From the NCBI GenBank assembly GCA_947579665.1, contig OX388349.1, forward strand, positions 69,940,841 to 70,004,840: a DNA stretch of 64,000 bases, in the 5' to 3' direction. A program made the translations under genes and the position numbers. Positions 63,741 through 64,000 of the stretch are shown in pieces. The first letter of the stretch is position 1; the number at the start of each line of letters is the position of its first letter. Below the pieces are notes generated by a model. The model searched no databases, was not told the origin of the DNA, and saw nothing but the letters and a program-made list of their open reading frames with translations. Source of the DNA: Sympetrum striolatum (Eukaryota > Arthropoda > Insecta > Odonata > Libellulidae).

Positions 63741-64000
63741 GTCTAGGAATATATTTAATTAATCGGCCGAAAATTCCACCATATGATACGCAACCCCTAA
63801 TTTCCGAACAGAGACGGTATCATCGTCGGTAAAACCTAATAACTGACAACCGCGGAGAGCGTAGGGGATGCGTAGCGAGAGCGAAATGAAAAGTGAATCT
63901 TTCTCTTCCCTCTTCGGGAAGGAGGTAATGACGGGGGGAGGAGAGTGGTCAGAGTGGTTGTCAGAGTGACCAGTAGGTGGCAGTGCAGTGGGCAGGTGCT
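63741..64000. other. G+C-rich edge patch, possibly the start of a promoter or insulator region
   Basis: Contains the CTCF-type motif at 63967-63985, a repeated AGAGTGGTCAGAGTGGTTGT segment and, on the minus strand, an initiator-like TCAGTT near 63847 with no downstream promoter element at the expected distance. Confidence 0.35.
63967..63985 (+). promoter_or_regulatory. CTCF-type insulator motif
   Basis: TGACCAGTAGGTGGCAGTG fits every position of the extended CTCF consensus YDRCCASYAGRKGGCRSYV. It stands in a G+C-rich patch at the right edge of the window. CTCF and its motif core are conserved in insects, although the Drosophila core usually ends in GGCGC. Confidence 0.45.

Noticed and set aside
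1..64000. CRISPR array, phage, operon or other prokaryotic system
   Set aside because: No regularly spaced repeats, no long tightly packed genes and no ribosome binding sites; all recognised features are eukaryotic.

Overview
This is an A+T-rich (roughly two-thirds A+T by eye), gene-poor eukaryotic window, almost certainly from an arthropod and most likely an insect. The evidence is one recognisable coding exon of an arthropod-type Pax gene, spliceosomal splice sites, tRNA-derived SINEs, a CR1/L2-type non-LTR retrotransposon end and several MITE families. There are no operons, ribosome binding sites, rRNA or real tRNA genes, or CRISPR arrays. I cannot name the species.

The only supported gene piece is an internal exon on the minus strand, 32698 down to 32309. 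It has a clean polypyrimidine-AG acceptor and a GTAAGG donor. It encodes a low-complexity Pro/His/Ala-rich segment followed by a conserved block ending in SQQGAVTKLLG. I recognise this as the part of eyegone / twin of eyegone (Pax family) that lies just before the RED half of the paired domain. I could not find the RED exon, the homeodomain exon or a first exon. If they are really absent, the intron after this exon is at least 32.3 kb long and the intron before it at least 31.3 kb. The window would then be mostly the inside of one large developmental-regulator gene.

Right of the exon (5' of it in gene terms), a 5'-truncated, frameshifted LINE end starts about 55 bp before the splice acceptor. 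Left of the exon (downstream intron) are two related palindromic MITEs at 30.9 and 31.7 kb, then a G-rich block at 29.3-30.2 kb holding a spaced inverted repeat. Elsewhere there are three near-identical Tc1-like MITEs (34.1, 47.1, 48.1 kb), a TATAAGCCGA-type DNA element (12.0 kb), five copies of one tRNA-derived SINE (16.3, 21.6, 22.5, 54.3, 60.1 kb), a second LINE 3' end (18.0 kb), a (TA)n run (59.5 kb), small tandem duplications, and a perfect 26-bp inverted repeat (34.5 kb).

At a larger scale, G+C-richer, CpG-containing patches of about 0.3-1 kb recur every 1-5 kb through A+T-rich DNA. None reads convincingly as protein, and they are the best candidates for enhancers or other conserved non-coding elements. 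The motif ATGGCGG recurs in and around several of them. The right edge has a perfect match to the long CTCF consensus. I found no evidence of a wholly new biological system; the most useful leads are the Pax exon, the palindromic elements with an asymmetric shared tail, and the candidate regulatory patches.
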